In this document: positions 10,252 through 19,714 of the stretch, one piece after another | Numbering within the stretch: the first letter of the stretch is position 1 | Layout of the letters: every line of letters starts with the position of its first letter | From: an uncultured Candidatus Saccharibacteria bacterium | GTDB taxonomy: Bacteria; Patescibacteriota; Saccharimonadia; Saccharimonadales; Saccharimonadaceae | Reading direction: 5' to 3' | Length of the DNA stretch: 46,320 nucleotides | NCBI GenBank assembly: GCA_946409745.1 | Contig: CAMJXP010000002.1 | Coordinates: 1-46,320 of the forward strand | The notes under the pieces: model-generated | Databases searched by the model: none | What the model was told of the DNA's origin: nothing | Seen by the model: the letters and a program-made list of their open reading frames with translations, nothing else | Position numbers and translations under genes: made by a program

Positions 10252-10280
10252 TATATCACAGAGTTGCCAAATTGTCAATT
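10252..10280 (-). promoter_or_regulatory. Promoter of sugar transferase gene (TTGACA-N17-TATATT)
   Basis: Minus strand reads TTGACAATTTGGCAACTCTGTGATATATT upstream of the 10217 ATG. Confidence 0.65.
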
Positions 10281-10311
10281 ATTATATATAATATAAAAAC
10301 CATAAGTAGAA

Positions 10312-10340
10312 TCAAAAAAGAGCCCGCGTTTACGGGCTCT
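10312..10340 (-). terminator. Intrinsic terminator after surface-protein gene
   Basis: Minus strand GAGCCCG-TAAACG-CGGGCTC-TTTTTT. Confidence 0.85.
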
Positions 10341-10352
10341 TCTCTCTGTATT

Positions 10353-12395
10353 TTACTTTCCTCTGTATAGGCGCATGTGGCGCAATTTTCTAAACGTCGC
10401 CGCTGACACAATCATGCCAACCATCACAGCGGCTACCATTGAAGCACCCGTTGCTGAAGCAGTCACCATCGTGAATCTACCAGTGTCTGGAGTACCAGCT
10501 GGAGTTGGCGCAGCTGAATTACCAAGGCCAACCACACCATAGGTGGAAAGGTGAGTAATAGCACCTTCAACCCACTGGTGACCAGTTTCGCCAAGAAGCT
10601 GTGCCGTATGGCGCTCGACCTCAACACCGTTTTCGAAGTAGACAATCGCCACACCACCATCGTATTGCGAAAGTGCAGCACCTTGTTCTGCGGTCAAATC
10701 GAATACAAGCGTCATATCTACACCGTTAATACCAATGGTTTGGCCGTCACGATCGAGCATATTGACATCTGCCGCAAGAATTAAAGTGCCACCTTCTTCT
10801 GCATTAAGCGTTAAACCACCTGCAGTCGCATCTACCGCACTCAGCGTTGCTTTCCTATCAACAATTAGCTCACTATTAAATTCAACCGTGGTAGAGACAT
10901 GGCCTGCCACCGCACCACCGTCTTCAAGGAATTCGTTATTATAGTCAACATTGATTGGATAGATCTCGTATACACCGTTATCATTAAGTTCGGCTTCGTT
11001 ACCTGGCGTAATCGCATCCGCGCTTGGCTCTACCATAAAAGTACCGCCAGAAACTTCCGGAGCAATCGCATAAGGTACATAAGTGATTGGGTTGCTTGCC
11101 GTGGAATGCTCATTGTAAGCGTTTACGAAATTTTCACGAGCAGTATTGCTCTGTTCAATCTGCTCTGCGGTAGGAACGCTAAACGAACCGGTAAATGTAC
11201 CGCCATTAATCGTTAAACTACCATAAGAATCTACTGTGGTGGAAACTTTTTCTTTTGTATCTTTGTCGGTATAGCTCATGTTCATGGACTTGCCAGTCTG
11301 AGTGAAACCGTTAATCTCTGCACCTTCATTAATCGTTAGACTAGCACTGTATGATGCTTGATAAGCCAAGCCACCGTTAAGGACCGCACCGTTACCAAAT
11401 GTCGTAGTGCCACCCGTTACGGAAGTTAGACCAGTTACAGTCACATTCTCAACCGTCGTGGTACCAGCAGTGATATTCATGGCACCACCAACCGTAACAC
11501 CACTAAGTGTACGCTCGCCACCCTTGACGTCAAGATCGCCGGTGATGGTAACATTATTTAACACAACGGCACCCGCGATTACAGCATCCTTCAAAGTTAC
11601 ACCAGTTACTGTACCAGTCGCCGTAGTTGTACCAATTTCAAGATCTTTGCCGGTAGTACCAGTAAGTACTACGCCACTCTTAATATTGATTACGACAGCA
11701 CCGGTTTTGATCCAAGCCGCGGTACCGTTAGTCGTAACACTACCTGCATTGAGGTCAATCGTACCAGCACCACCAGCGTAAATACCATAGTAGCCGCTTG
11801 GTGCTTCTCCTGGACTCCTGATTTCGCCACCGTTCATTTCGAATGCGCCATCAGTTGCAACTTTCACAGCAAAACCTTCTCTACTATTTGCTCTACCGAG
11901 CGGAGAAACTAGCGTACCGCTATTTAACACTAACTTTGCGCCAGCTTCCACTCTAATCAGCTCTGGCGAAGTGTTGCCAGCGTGACCATAGCGAATCGTA
12001 CCGGTTTTTTCATTACTAGAATCAAGTACTGTTAAAACTGAACCCTCGCCGGTTACAGCAATCGCAGTATTACCACCAGAACCACCACTGGTGCTAGCGG
12101 TATCCAGCACGTGACCATTCAAATCCAATGTCATTGAATGATTAACCTCGATGGATGGTTTTTTGGATACTTGTACATAGTACGTAATATCTGAGCCAAG
12201 CTTTACGTTCTCGCCATCTGCAATCGCCTGTTTCAGATCGTTATACTTTGCTTGATCGGTCTCACCCTCTGGTACAGCATAACCACCGTCCATCGTGTAG
12301 GCATAGGCACCACCAACGAAATGCGGCGCCAAAATATTGACGCCTGCCGCAAGCGCTGCTACCGAAAAAGCAATAACTGCTTTCCTTTTTGCCAT
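10353..12395 (-). CDS. Secreted surface protein with beta-helix-like repeats and a C-terminal TPDTG + TM + basic-tail sorting-like signal
   Basis: N-terminal signal peptide MAKRKAVIAFSVAALAAGVNILAPHFVGGAYA; G/T/V-rich repeat body; C-terminus TPAGTPDTGRFTMVTASATGASMVAAVMVGMIVSAATFRKLRHMRLYRGK. SD ggagg before ATG. Confidence 0.8.
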   Translation of the reverse strand: MAKRKAVIAFSVAALAAGVNILAPHFVGGAYAYTMDGGYAVPEGETDQAKYNDLKQAIADGENVKLGSDITYYVQVSKKPSIEVNHSMTLDLNGHVLDTASTSGGSGGNTAIAVTGEGSVLTVLDSSNEKTGTIRYGHAGNTSPELIRVEAGAKLVLNSGTLVSPLGRANSREGFAVKVATDGAFEMNGGEIRSPGEAPSGYYGIYAGGAGTIDLNAGSVTTNGTAAWIKTGAVVINIKSGVVLTGTTGKDLEIGTTTATGTVTGVTLKDAVIAGAVVLNNVTITGDLDVKGGERTLSGVTVGGAMNITAGTTTVENVTVTGLTSVTGGTTTFGNGAVLNGGLAYQASYSASLTINEGAEINGFTQTGKSMNMSYTDKDTKEKVSTTVDSYGSLTINGGTFTGSFSVPTAEQIEQSNTARENFVNAYNEHSTASNPITYVPYAIAPEVSGGTFMVEPSADAITPGNEAELNDNGVYEIYPINVDYNNEFLEDGGAVAGHVSTTVEFNSELIVDRKATLSAVDATAGGLTLNAEEGGTLILAADVNMLDRDGQTIGINGVDMTLVFDLTAEQGAALSQYDGGVAIVYFENGVEVERHTAQLLGETGHQWVEGAITHLSTYGVVGLGNSAAPTPAGTPDTGRFTMVTASATGASMVAAVMVGMIVSAATFRKLRHMRLYRGK

Positions 12396-12487
12396 TTTTC
12401 CTCCATAGCTTTATACATCAATTATAATGCTTAAGCCGTGCTTAGAACAAGTATTGTTTATGTTAAAATTTATGATTTAGTACATGA

Positions 12488-12521
12488 AAAATGCCACCAT
12501 ATATTATATATAGTGGCATTC
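12488..12521 (-). terminator. Terminator of ribosomal protein operon
   Basis: Minus strand AATGCCAC-tatatataatatatg-GTGGCATT-TTT just downstream of rpsH. Confidence 0.75.
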
Positions 12522-12547
12522 TACGTAAAGCGGTCAAACTTTGTGCG

Positions 12548-12949
12548 TTACCAAACGCGAACTAGGATTTCACCACCAAGACCATTCTTCTTGGCTTCAC
12601 GACCAGTCATGAGACCTTTCGAAGTGGACACGATAACCGTACCACGACCGGACTTCACTACTGGAAGTTCTACTGCTGAAGAATATACGCGGCGACCTGG
12701 CTTTGAAACCTTGGTGATTTCATTGATTTTTGCCAAAGTACCCGGCTCGTTGATGACAACGTGGAGCATCCCACGTGGCTTCGCCTCTTCAACTTTGTAT
12801 GAAGCGAGATAGCCGTTCTTCACCAAAATTTGGACAATTGCCTCTTTTAGCTTAGAAGTAGGAACGAGGATCTCATTCTTGTTTGCTGAAATCGCATTAC
12901 GAATGCGGGTAAGTAAATCGGCGATTTGATCAGTTGTTTGAAGTGACAT
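12548..12949 (-). CDS. rpsH: 30S ribosomal protein S8
   Basis: QTTDQIADLLTRIRNAISANKNEI...STSKGLMTGREAKKNGLGGEILVRVW. Confidence 0.97.
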   Translation of the reverse strand: MSLQTTDQIADLLTRIRNAISANKNEILVPTSKLKEAIVQILVKNGYLASYKVEEAKPRGMLHVVINEPGTLAKINEITKVSKPGRRVYSSAVELPVVKSGRGTVIVSTSKGLMTGREAKKNGLGGEILVRVW

Positions 12950-12965
12950 ATCTTTCTCCTTTCTC

Positions 12966-13235
12966 CTACCAGCTACTCTTAGTTACACCAGGAATTTCAC
13001 CCTTCGATGCTTTTTCCCGGAAGTTAATACGACTGAGGCCAAAACGGCGCATATACCCACGTGGACGGCCATCGAGCATATCACGGTTTTTAAGGCGTGT
13101 TGGGCTGGCGTTCCTTGGGAGCTTTTGGAGACCTTCGAGGTCACCAGCGGCTTTGAGCTCAGCACGTTTGGCTTTATATTTTTCGTACATTTTGCGGCGT
13201 TTTTCGTCACGGAGTACAGCAGATTTCTTAGCCAT
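12966..13235 (-). CDS. rpsN: 30S ribosomal protein S14 (zinc-independent form)
   Basis: [20 protein letters not shown]...[51 protein letters not shown]; no CxxC pairs; start trimmed to MAKKS at 13235. Confidence 0.96.
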   Translation of the reverse strand: MAKKSAVLRDEKRRKMYEKYKAKRAELKAAGDLEGLQKLPRNASPTRLKNRDMLDGRPRGYMRRFGLSRINFREKASKGEIPGVTKSSW

Positions 13236-13236
13236 C

Positions 13237-13821
13237 TTACTTGTCTCCTTTCTCAAACGGCATTCCGAAGAGTTCTAGCAATTTGGTGCTTCCTTCCTTT
13301 GAACCATTCTTAATAATAAACGTAACTTCAAGGCCATGGAGAACAGCTGCATCTTCGAAAGTAATTTCTGGGAAGACAGTTTGTTCCTTAAGACCAAGAT
13401 TGTAATTACCTTGCTTATCAAATGCAGTGCGGCTCACACCGTGAAAATCACGTACGTGAGGGAGTGCAATGTTAATCAAGCGATCAACGAATTCGTACAT
13501 TTTGTCATTACGTAGAGTGGTGAGGTAACCAACTGGGGCACCCATACCTTTACGAATCTTAAATGTCGCGATTGATTTCTTTGCGAGTCTCGAAGTGGCA
13601 GCTTGGCCGGTAATCTTCGCGAGGGTGAGTTCCACCGTCTCGGTGAATTTCTTGTCTTCACGCTTCTTACCAACACCACAAGAGACAATCACTTTCTTAA
13701 GTTCTGGAACCTGATTGATGTTCTTTAACTTAAGTTCTTTTTGTAGTTTCGCCTTTAGCTCTGAGTTATAGAGCTCTTTAAGGCGAGGTGCAGTTTTAGC
13801 TGCAGATTTCTTTTCCGCCAT
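13237..13821 (-). CDS. rplE: 50S ribosomal protein L5
   Basis: [35 protein letters not shown]...[36 protein letters not shown]. Confidence 0.97.
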   Translation of the reverse strand: MAEKKSAAKTAPRLKELYNSELKAKLQKELKLKNINQVPELKKVIVSCGVGKKREDKKFTETVELTLAKITGQAATSRLAKKSIATFKIRKGMGAPVGYLTTLRNDKMYEFVDRLINIALPHVRDFHGVSRTAFDKQGNYNLGLKEQTVFPEITFEDAAVLHGLEVTFIIKNGSKEGSTKLLELFGMPFEKGDK

Positions 13822-14117
13822 TACTTAGCTCCTTTCTTTGCCTTAGCGTCTTTCTTATCTGCCTTCTTAGCAGCTTTCTTTTCTACCTTTGCCGCTTCTA
13901 CAAGCTTCAAATTCGATAAATCAATTCCAACATGGATAGTCTTTTTACCACCTTTTGGATTGGTATAAGATTTCTTCATGTGGCGTTCGACTACGCCGAT
14001 ACCTTCGAGCATAGCTTTACCGGCCTTGCGATCGATTTTGACAATTTTAGCTTTCTTGCCTTTGTTGTCACCAGCGATTACGAGCACGGTGTCATTTGCT
14101 TTGAGATTCTGTGCCAT
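13821..14117 (-). CDS. rplX: 50S ribosomal protein L24 with Lys-rich tail
   Basis: DTVLVIAGDNKGKKAKIVKIDRKAGKAMLEGIGVVERHMK. Confidence 0.95.
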   Translation of the reverse strand: MAQNLKANDTVLVIAGDNKGKKAKIVKIDRKAGKAMLEGIGVVERHMKKSYTNPKGGKKTIHVGIDLSNLKLVEAAKVEKKAAKKADKKDAKAKKGAK

Positions 14118-14118
14118 C

Positions 14119-14487
14119 TTAGAGTACCTCCGGTGCTAAGCTAATAATCTTCGTAAATCCAAGATCACGAAGCTCGCGTGGGATTGGACCAAAGACACGA
14201 GTGCCTTTCGGCGTCTTGTCCTCATTGACGAGCACAGCTGCGTTTTCATCGAAACGGATGGTTGAACCATCTGGACGGCGAATTGGTTGAACGGTACGTA
14301 CGATTACGGCCTTCACCACTGCCTTCTTCTTGATGTTACCAGTTGGGGATGCATCCTTCACTGAACAAGTCACGATATCGCCAACTCTCGCATAGCGAGC
14401 ACGTGTACCACCAAGGACGCGGATCACACCGAGTTCCTTAGCGCCACTGTTGTCAGCGACCTTTAGTCTAGTTTCTTGTTGAATCAT
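14119..14487 (-). CDS. rplN: 50S ribosomal protein L14
   Basis: [27 protein letters not shown]...[24 protein letters not shown]. Confidence 0.98.
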   Translation of the reverse strand: MIQQETRLKVADNSGAKELGVIRVLGGTRARYARVGDIVTCSVKDASPTGNIKKKAVVKAVIVRTVQPIRRPDGSTIRFDENAAVLVNEDKTPKGTRVFGPIPRELRDLGFTKIISLAPEVL

Positions 14488-14488
14488 T

Positions 14489-14824
14489 TTATTCTTCCCC
14501 CTTTTCTGCCTTAGCTACCTTGTCGGCGCCAACCTTTTCCGGCATTTCCACGGTGTTTACATCGTCCTTTAGTTCGACAGTACCACGTGATTTTTCAAGC
14601 ACTTTCACGAGCTTGTATGCCTTGGTCTTTGAGATTGGGGCAACCATCATAATTTCTACGCGGTCACCAACCTTGGCCTCATTCTTCTCATCGTGAGCGG
14701 TGTACTTACGAGTCTTCGTGTACTGCTTGCGATAGAGAGGATGAGTCTCACGACTTACGATGGAGACGGTAATGGTCTTATCACGCTTGTCGGAGGTCAC
14801 GATTCCTTGTAATGTGTGTGCCAT
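14489..14824 (-). CDS. rpsQ: 30S ribosomal protein S17
   Basis: [46 protein letters not shown]; start reassigned to 14824 so it does not overlap rplP. Confidence 0.96.
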   Translation of the reverse strand: MAHTLQGIVTSDKRDKTITVSIVSRETHPLYRKQYTKTRKYTAHDEKNEAKVGDRVEIMMVAPISKTKAYKLVKVLEKSRGTVELKDDVNTVEMPEKVGADKVAKAEKGEE

Positions 14825-14825
14825 A

Positions 14826-15245
14826 TTAGAACTCCTCTTTCTTAATAATTTTGCATTTAACTGGCAACTTGTGAGAAGCAAGGCGAAGTGCCTCTTTTGC
14901 TTGCTCATCAGTTACGTCAGCGATCTCAAACATCACGGTACCGGCTTTGACCTTAGCTACGAAGAACTGTGGTTCACCTTTACCGGAACCCATTTTCACA
15001 TCAAGTGGTTTCTTGGTCACTGGAGTATGCGGGAAAATGCGAATCCAGATTTTACCACCACGCTTAATGTAACGGGTAATAGCTTGACGGGCAGCCTCGA
15101 TTTGGCGGCTGTTGATACGTTCGTTGTCGAGTGACATCAGACCGTAATCACCGAAAGCGACCGTGTTGCAACGAGTTGCAACGCCTTCGTTTTTACCTTT
15201 GCGTACCTTGCGGTGTGCAGTTTTCTTTGGAAGTAAAATAGCCAT
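14826..15245 (-). CDS. rplP: 50S ribosomal protein L16
   Basis: MAILLPKKTAHRKVRKGKNEGVATR...GKIWIRIFPHTPVTKKPLDVKMGSGKGEPQFFVAKVKAGTVMFEI. Confidence 0.98.
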   Translation of the reverse strand: MAILLPKKTAHRKVRKGKNEGVATRCNTVAFGDYGLMSLDNERINSRQIEAARQAITRYIKRGGKIWIRIFPHTPVTKKPLDVKMGSGKGEPQFFVAKVKAGTVMFEIADVTDEQAKEALRLASHKLPVKCKIIKKEEF

Positions 15246-15246
15246 C

Positions 15247-15873
15247 TTATTTCTCCCCCTTGTAGATCCAAACCTTTACACCAACGATACCGGCAATGGT
15301 TGGAGCATGATGACAATGGAAATCAATGTCTGCTCTTAGCGTATGTAGAGGCACTGAGCCTTCAATGAATTTCTCACGGCGAGACATTTCCGCACCGTTA
15401 AGACGGCCAGAAACCTCGATACGTACACCCTTAGCACCTGCATTCATCGTTGATTGCAGAGCCATCTTGACTGCACGACGGAAATTCATACGCTTACCAA
15501 GTTGGAAACCGATATTCTCGGCCACAAGTTTAGCGTTTAATTCTGGTTTTTTAACTTCTTCGACGTTGATACGAACTGGACCAGCGACGATCTTTTCGAG
15601 CTCTTTCTTGAGCTCATTGATACCTGCGCCTTGCTTACCAATCACGGCACCAGCTTTAGCGGTGAGAATCGTAATCGTAGTAAGGTTAGCGGAGCGTTCA
15701 ATATTGATTCTAGCGATGGTTGGGCGGCTCTTAAAGCGGTCCTCAATCATTTCGCGAATCTTGACGTCTTCGACAAGCCAGTGACGGAAATCAGCCTTGC
15801 GGGTAAACCACTTGGAAGACCAGTCTTTGCTGACCTGGAGACGGTAAGAGATGGGATTAACCTTTTGACCCAT
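15247..15873 (-). CDS. rpsC: 30S ribosomal protein S3
   Basis: MGQKVNPISYRLQVSKDWSSKWF...KAGAVIGKQGAGINELKKEL (KH domain)...GRLNGAEMSRREKFIEGSVPLHTLRADIDF. Confidence 0.98.
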   Translation of the reverse strand: MGQKVNPISYRLQVSKDWSSKWFTRKADFRHWLVEDVKIREMIEDRFKSRPTIARINIERSANLTTITILTAKAGAVIGKQGAGINELKKELEKIVAGPVRINVEEVKKPELNAKLVAENIGFQLGKRMNFRRAVKMALQSTMNAGAKGVRIEVSGRLNGAEMSRREKFIEGSVPLHTLRADIDFHCHHAPTIAGIVGVKVWIYKGEK

Positions 15874-15874
15874 A

Positions 15875-16276
15875 TTACTTTTTCTCCTTCTTCGCTTCTA
15901 CCTTTTCTTCGGCAGCTTTTTTAACTTTTTCTTCGCCGGCGACCTCGACAAAGATGTTGCTACTAATCTTTTCGTAAGGAAGTGCACGACCACGTGATGC
16001 TGGGACATAGCGACGCATACGAGTGCCACTCGTTACAAAGATACGGGCGATTCGAATGGTTTTCGGATCAATCGAAACCTTCGAATTATTAATCAAATTT
16101 GCATTGGCTGATTCAACGGCTTTGAGAACTGCACGAGCAGCGCGGCGTGGAGTGTTTTCAAGAATCACTACAGCGTCGGCAACATAGCGATCACGTACGA
16201 GTGATGCAACTACGCTAGTCTTGCGTGGCTGTGAATCAATGCCTTTTTCATATGCATGTGCGAAATGTGTAGTCAT
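15875..16276 (-). CDS. rplV: 50S ribosomal protein L22
   Basis: RKTSVVASLVRDRYVADAVVILENTPRRAARAVLKAVESANANLINNSKVSIDPKTIRIARIFVTSGTRMRRYVPASRGRALPY. Confidence 0.95.
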   Translation of the reverse strand: MTTHFAHAYEKGIDSQPRKTSVVASLVRDRYVADAVVILENTPRRAARAVLKAVESANANLINNSKVSIDPKTIRIARIFVTSGTRMRRYVPASRGRALPYEKISSNIFVEVAGEEKVKKAAEEKVEAKKEKK

Positions 16277-16278
16277 AA

Positions 16279-16572
16279 TTATGCCTTTCCTTTCGCAGCT
16301 GCAGCTTCAGCGGCTTTCTTGCCGCCATGGCGCTTAAATTTACGGGTTGGCGCGAACTCGCCAAGCTTGTGACCGACCATGTTTTCTGAAATAAACACAG
16401 GCACGTGCATTTTACCGTTGTGAACGGCAATCGTACGACCAACCATTTCTGGTGAAATCGTCGACTGGCGGGCCCAAGTCTTGATCACGGTGCGATCTTC
16501 GGCGGAGAGAGCGGCAACCTTCTTCGCGAGTTTGTAGTCTACAAATAGACCTTTCTTAAGACTCCGAGACAT
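16279..16572 (-). CDS. rpsS: 30S ribosomal protein S19
   Basis: [19 protein letters not shown]...[57 protein letters not shown]. Confidence 0.98.
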   Translation of the reverse strand: MSRSLKKGLFVDYKLAKKVAALSAEDRTVIKTWARQSTISPEMVGRTIAVHNGKMHVPVFISENMVGHKLGEFAPTRKFKRHGGKKAAEAAAAKGKA

Positions 16573-17405
16573 TATTTCCTCTTTCCTTCGTGGCGACTGC
16601 GCACGATCATTTTATTAGTTTTCTTATTATGACGAGTACGGTAACCAAGCGTGAGCTGACCCCAAGGAGTTCTTGGAGCTTTACCAGAACCGTGACGACC
16701 ACCGTCACCACCACCGTGTGGGTGATCCGTAGCGTTCATTACGACACCACGTACAGTTGGGCGAATGCCTTTGCGGCGCTTGCGACCAGCTGCACCGATT
16801 TTAACGTTCTGATGCTGTAAGTTTGATACAGTACCAATCGAAGCTTCGCAGCTAGCGAGGACCTTACGGACTTCGCCTGAAGGCATCTTGAGGGTGGCAT
16901 AGCCATCTTCTTTTGCCATTAATTGTGCAGAAGCACCAGCAGCGCGAACCATTTGAGCTCCACGACCTGGCGTTAATTCGATTGCATAAACAAATGTACC
17001 GACTGGGATGTTTTCGAGTGGAAGACGGTTTGAATCTTCAACTTCAACATCGCCAGTCTTGAAGGTGGTACCTTTTTCCATCTTCGTATCAGCGAGTACA
17101 TAATAATATGTACCGTTTTGATCTTTCACACGAGCAATGCGTGCTGAACGGTTTGGATCGTATTCGATTTCCTCAACCTTAAGGGTAAGACCTTTTGGAA
17201 GGTTGTAGGTCATGATACGATAGTGGCGCTTGACACCACCACCACGATGGCGGACGGTGATACGGCCTTGATTGTTCTTACCCGCTTGCTGCTTCTTGGC
17301 GGCGAGAAGTGACTTCATCGGCTTCTTAGTCGTGATTTGGTCATAATCTTCTGTCGTCTTCTGACGTTGCGCCGGAGTAATCGGGCGATATGCTTTAATA
17401 GCCAT
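16572..17405 (-). CDS. rplB: 50S ribosomal protein L2
   Basis: [15 protein letters not shown]...[19 protein letters not shown]...[41 protein letters not shown]. Confidence 0.98.
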   Translation of the reverse strand: MAIKAYRPITPAQRQKTTEDYDQITTKKPMKSLLAAKKQQAGKNNQGRITVRHRGGGVKRHYRIMTYNLPKGLTLKVEEIEYDPNRSARIARVKDQNGTYYYVLADTKMEKGTTFKTGDVEVEDSNRLPLENIPVGTFVYAIELTPGRGAQMVRAAGASAQLMAKEDGYATLKMPSGEVRKVLASCEASIGTVSNLQHQNVKIGAAGRKRRKGIRPTVRGVVMNATDHPHGGGDGGRHGSGKAPRTPWGQLTLGYRTRHNKKTNKMIVRSRHEGKRK

Positions 17406-17815
17406 TATTTATTCTCCTTACCTGCATTCTTGTCAGCCTTCTTAGCTGCTTTTTCAGCTTTCTTGGCTTCCTTTGCGCTGGTTTTATTATCTTCTTTTTC
17501 CGGCTCATCAAATACACGAATTGAATTGCCTTCAGCTAAAGTTACATAAGCGAACTTGCGGTCCTGGCGGTGAGTAATGCCTGGGTAAGCGTGCTTGCCC
17601 TTGCTGAATTTAGTTTTCTTACCGTCGCGGATCATCGTGCGAACGTCTGTAACTTTCACATTAAATTCTTTTTCAACCATCTTGGCCACTTCTTGTTTTG
17701 AAGTCGAGCGCTTTACGATAAATACGTAAGTGCGCTTGGTTTGCTCAAGATAGGTCTTCTCGGTAGCACGTGGCTCGAGGATGTGAAGATTGATATTGGT
17801 TTTTGCGTCTGCCAT
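17405..17815 (-). CDS. rplW: 50S ribosomal protein L23
   Basis: ILEPRATEKTYLEQTKRTYVFIVKRSTSKQEVAKMVEKEFNVKVTDVRTM. Confidence 0.95.
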   Translation of the reverse strand: MADAKTNINLHILEPRATEKTYLEQTKRTYVFIVKRSTSKQEVAKMVEKEFNVKVTDVRTMIRDGKKTKFSKGKHAYPGITHRQDRKFAYVTLAEGNSIRVFDEPEKEDNKTSAKEAKKAEKAAKKADKNAGKENK

Positions 17816-17816
17816 T

Positions 17817-18413
17817 TTACTTCTCTCCCTTCAACCACTTTACGGTAGCTTTATATCCTGCATCGCCGAATACAATTGCATCAGCGTTCATGATGTCAAA
17901 TACATTAAGATAAGTTGCACGAACCAACTTCACATTTGGAAGGTTGTTGGTCGAGCGAAGGATTTCTGGAGTCTTCTCAGAAACCACTGCAAGTACTAAC
18001 TTATCTTCGAGCTTCATGTCCTTAAGAACCTTAGCTGCAGTCTTGGTCTTGCCATCAAGTTTGACGGTTGGTTCAAGCATAAATACAGCTTTGTCTTTGT
18101 TCTTAATTGAAAGAGCTTGACGTACGGCTTGGAGCTTAGCGCTGCGAGAGATCTTCTTAGTGAAGTTTTCTTCGCCGGTGCGACCAAATGCTACACCACC
18201 ATGGCGCCAGATTGGGTTACGAGTCGAACCAAAACGAGCACGACCAGTACCTTTTTGCTTCCATGGCTTCTTGCCACCACCGCGGACTTCACCACGCTTC
18301 AAAGTTTTAGCGTGTGATGAACGTGAGTTTGCAAGATATGCATCGTATGCAAGCTTAATGAGTTCATGATTTTCGACGGAAAGGCCGAATACATCTTTAT
18401 CTAAAGTAGCCAT
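17817..18413 (-). CDS. rplD: 50S ribosomal protein L4
   Basis: HAKTLKRGEVRGGGKKPWKQKGTGRARFGSTRNPIWRHGGVAFG. Confidence 0.97.
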   Translation of the reverse strand: MATLDKDVFGLSVENHELIKLAYDAYLANSRSSHAKTLKRGEVRGGGKKPWKQKGTGRARFGSTRNPIWRHGGVAFGRTGEENFTKKISRSAKLQAVRQALSIKNKDKAVFMLEPTVKLDGKTKTAAKVLKDMKLEDKLVLAVVSEKTPEILRSTNNLPNVKLVRATYLNVFDIMNADAIVFGDAGYKATVKWLKGEK

Positions 18414-18414
18414 C

Positions 18415-19035
18415 TTATTCCTTTCCCTCCACCGTTACGATTCCTTTTTTCGGACCAGGCACAGCGCCTTTAAGACCGATTAGATTGTTGGCCGCATCAA
18501 TGTATGCAACAACAAGATTTTTGACAGTGACGGTGTCGTGGCCCATACGGCCTGGCATTCTTTTGCCTTTGAAGACTTTCTGTGGGTACATCGAACCAAT
18601 GGAACCAACTTTACGAATGTCGCCCTTAAAACCATGGGTATTACGGGATTCGTTAAAGTTCCAGCGCTTAACGGTACCGGCATAGCCTTTACCTTTGCTC
18701 GTGCCAGTCACAGAAACTTTGTCACCAAGCTTGAAGCTCTCAACCGTGAGAGTATCACCAAGCTTTAGTCCTTCTGGGATTTCATCAACACGAAATTCCT
18801 TTAGAACCTTAGGATTAATATTTTCACCGGCCTTCTTTACGTGGCCAGCAACCGACTTGCTCAGATTCTTACCCTGACCATAACCCACCTGCACAGCGTT
18901 ATAACCATCGGTTTCGACGGTTTTAATCTGAGTCACCGTGGCTGGGCCGGCTTGGAGAATCGTTACAGGAGTAACTACACCATCTTCGCCGATGATCTGG
19001 GTCATACCAATTTTGGTGCCGAGAATGACTTGCAT
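18415..19035 (-). CDS. rplC: 50S ribosomal protein L3
   Basis: MQVILGTKIGMTQIIGEDGVVTPVTILQAGP...GKGYAGTVKRWNFNESRNTHGFKGDIRKVGSIGSMYPQKVFKGKRMPGRMGHDTVTVKNL. Confidence 0.98.
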   Translation of the reverse strand: MQVILGTKIGMTQIIGEDGVVTPVTILQAGPATVTQIKTVETDGYNAVQVGYGQGKNLSKSVAGHVKKAGENINPKVLKEFRVDEIPEGLKLGDTLTVESFKLGDKVSVTGTSKGKGYAGTVKRWNFNESRNTHGFKGDIRKVGSIGSMYPQKVFKGKRMPGRMGHDTVTVKNLVVAYIDAANNLIGLKGAVPGPKKGIVTVEGKE

Positions 19036-19135
19036 CCTTATCCTTTCCTTTATTTTTTTACACTATTAAAACTAGACTTTTAGGCCGGTTTCCCCTGTTA
19101 AAATCACAGAAGACCTCACCTTATGTCTAGATAAC
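19036..19135 (-). promoter_or_regulatory. Structured 5' leader of the rplC-led operon
   Basis: ~100-nt untranslated leader bounded by inverted repeat ctagac (19072-19077) / gtctag (19125-19130); SD-like ggaaaggataagg before ATG. Confidence 0.45.
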
Positions 19136-19141
19136 GCTATA

Positions 19142-19170
19142 ATTTTACCACACTTTTCAAGAGATTACAA
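19142..19170 (-). promoter_or_regulatory. Ribosomal operon promoter (TTGTAA-N17-TAAAAT)
   Basis: Minus strand TTGTAATCTCTTGAAAAGTGTGGTAAAAT. Confidence 0.7.
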
Positions 19171-19197
19171 GGGGTTTTTAAGAGATTTTCTAAAGAA

Positions 19198-19713
19198 TTA
19201 TTCGTCTTCGTGTTTGGTGATTTTGATATCAATGTCTTTGATTGAATTTTTCGTATCCAAATTAACGTCAAACGACTCATCTTCATCCGTCACAAACATG
19301 AAATAGGCCTTGTCGTAATCTTTGCTTAAATATTTGTAGCTATCTTTTTTGTAACTGATTCGCTTCACATTCGGACGATTCTCAGAAAGGTATTTTGCAA
19401 GTGTATTGATAAGCTTTGAATAATGATCTGCCATCATGCCCATCTTCTTCAACTGGTAAAGCCCAATCATGACAATTTGGCCATCTTTAATTTCGGTATC
19501 TTGTTGCACTTTACGAATTCTTTCACCAGAAATTGGGTCGATTTCGGTCGTGATGCGTTCATTTTCTGGCAAAATTCCACCGCTTCTATCGATTTTAATC
19601 ACACCGGTTGCAATTAAAATAATCAAAGTCAAAATTGCCACCCCAAAGATTACGCCAACTGCGATGAGTGCTCTACCTTTTTTCGTACTGGTTAATAAAT
19701 TCTCGTTATTCAT
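19198..19713 (-). CDS. Single-TM membrane protein with extracytoplasmic domain, cassette partner of the adjacent hydrolase
   Basis: One N-terminal TM segment (ALIAVGVIFGVAILTLIILIATGVI); starts 1 nt after the upstream gene's stop; domain resembles that of 21103..21819. Confidence 0.75.
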   Translation of the reverse strand: MNNENLLTSTKKGRALIAVGVIFGVAILTLIILIATGVIKIDRSGGILPENERITTEIDPISGERIRKVQQDTEIKDGQIVMIGLYQLKKMGMMADHYSKLINTLAKYLSENRPNVKRISYKKDSYKYLSKDYDKAYFMFVTDEDESFDVNLDTKNSIKDIDIKITKHEDE

Positions 19714-19714
19714 A

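Noticed and set aside
15326-15784. 152-aa plus-strand ORF antisense to rpsC (also 18117..18317, 18485..18685 and others in the ribosomal operon)
   Set aside because: Fully inside highly conserved ribosomal genes on the opposite strand; no SD or recognisable domain; shadow ORFs of biased codon usage.
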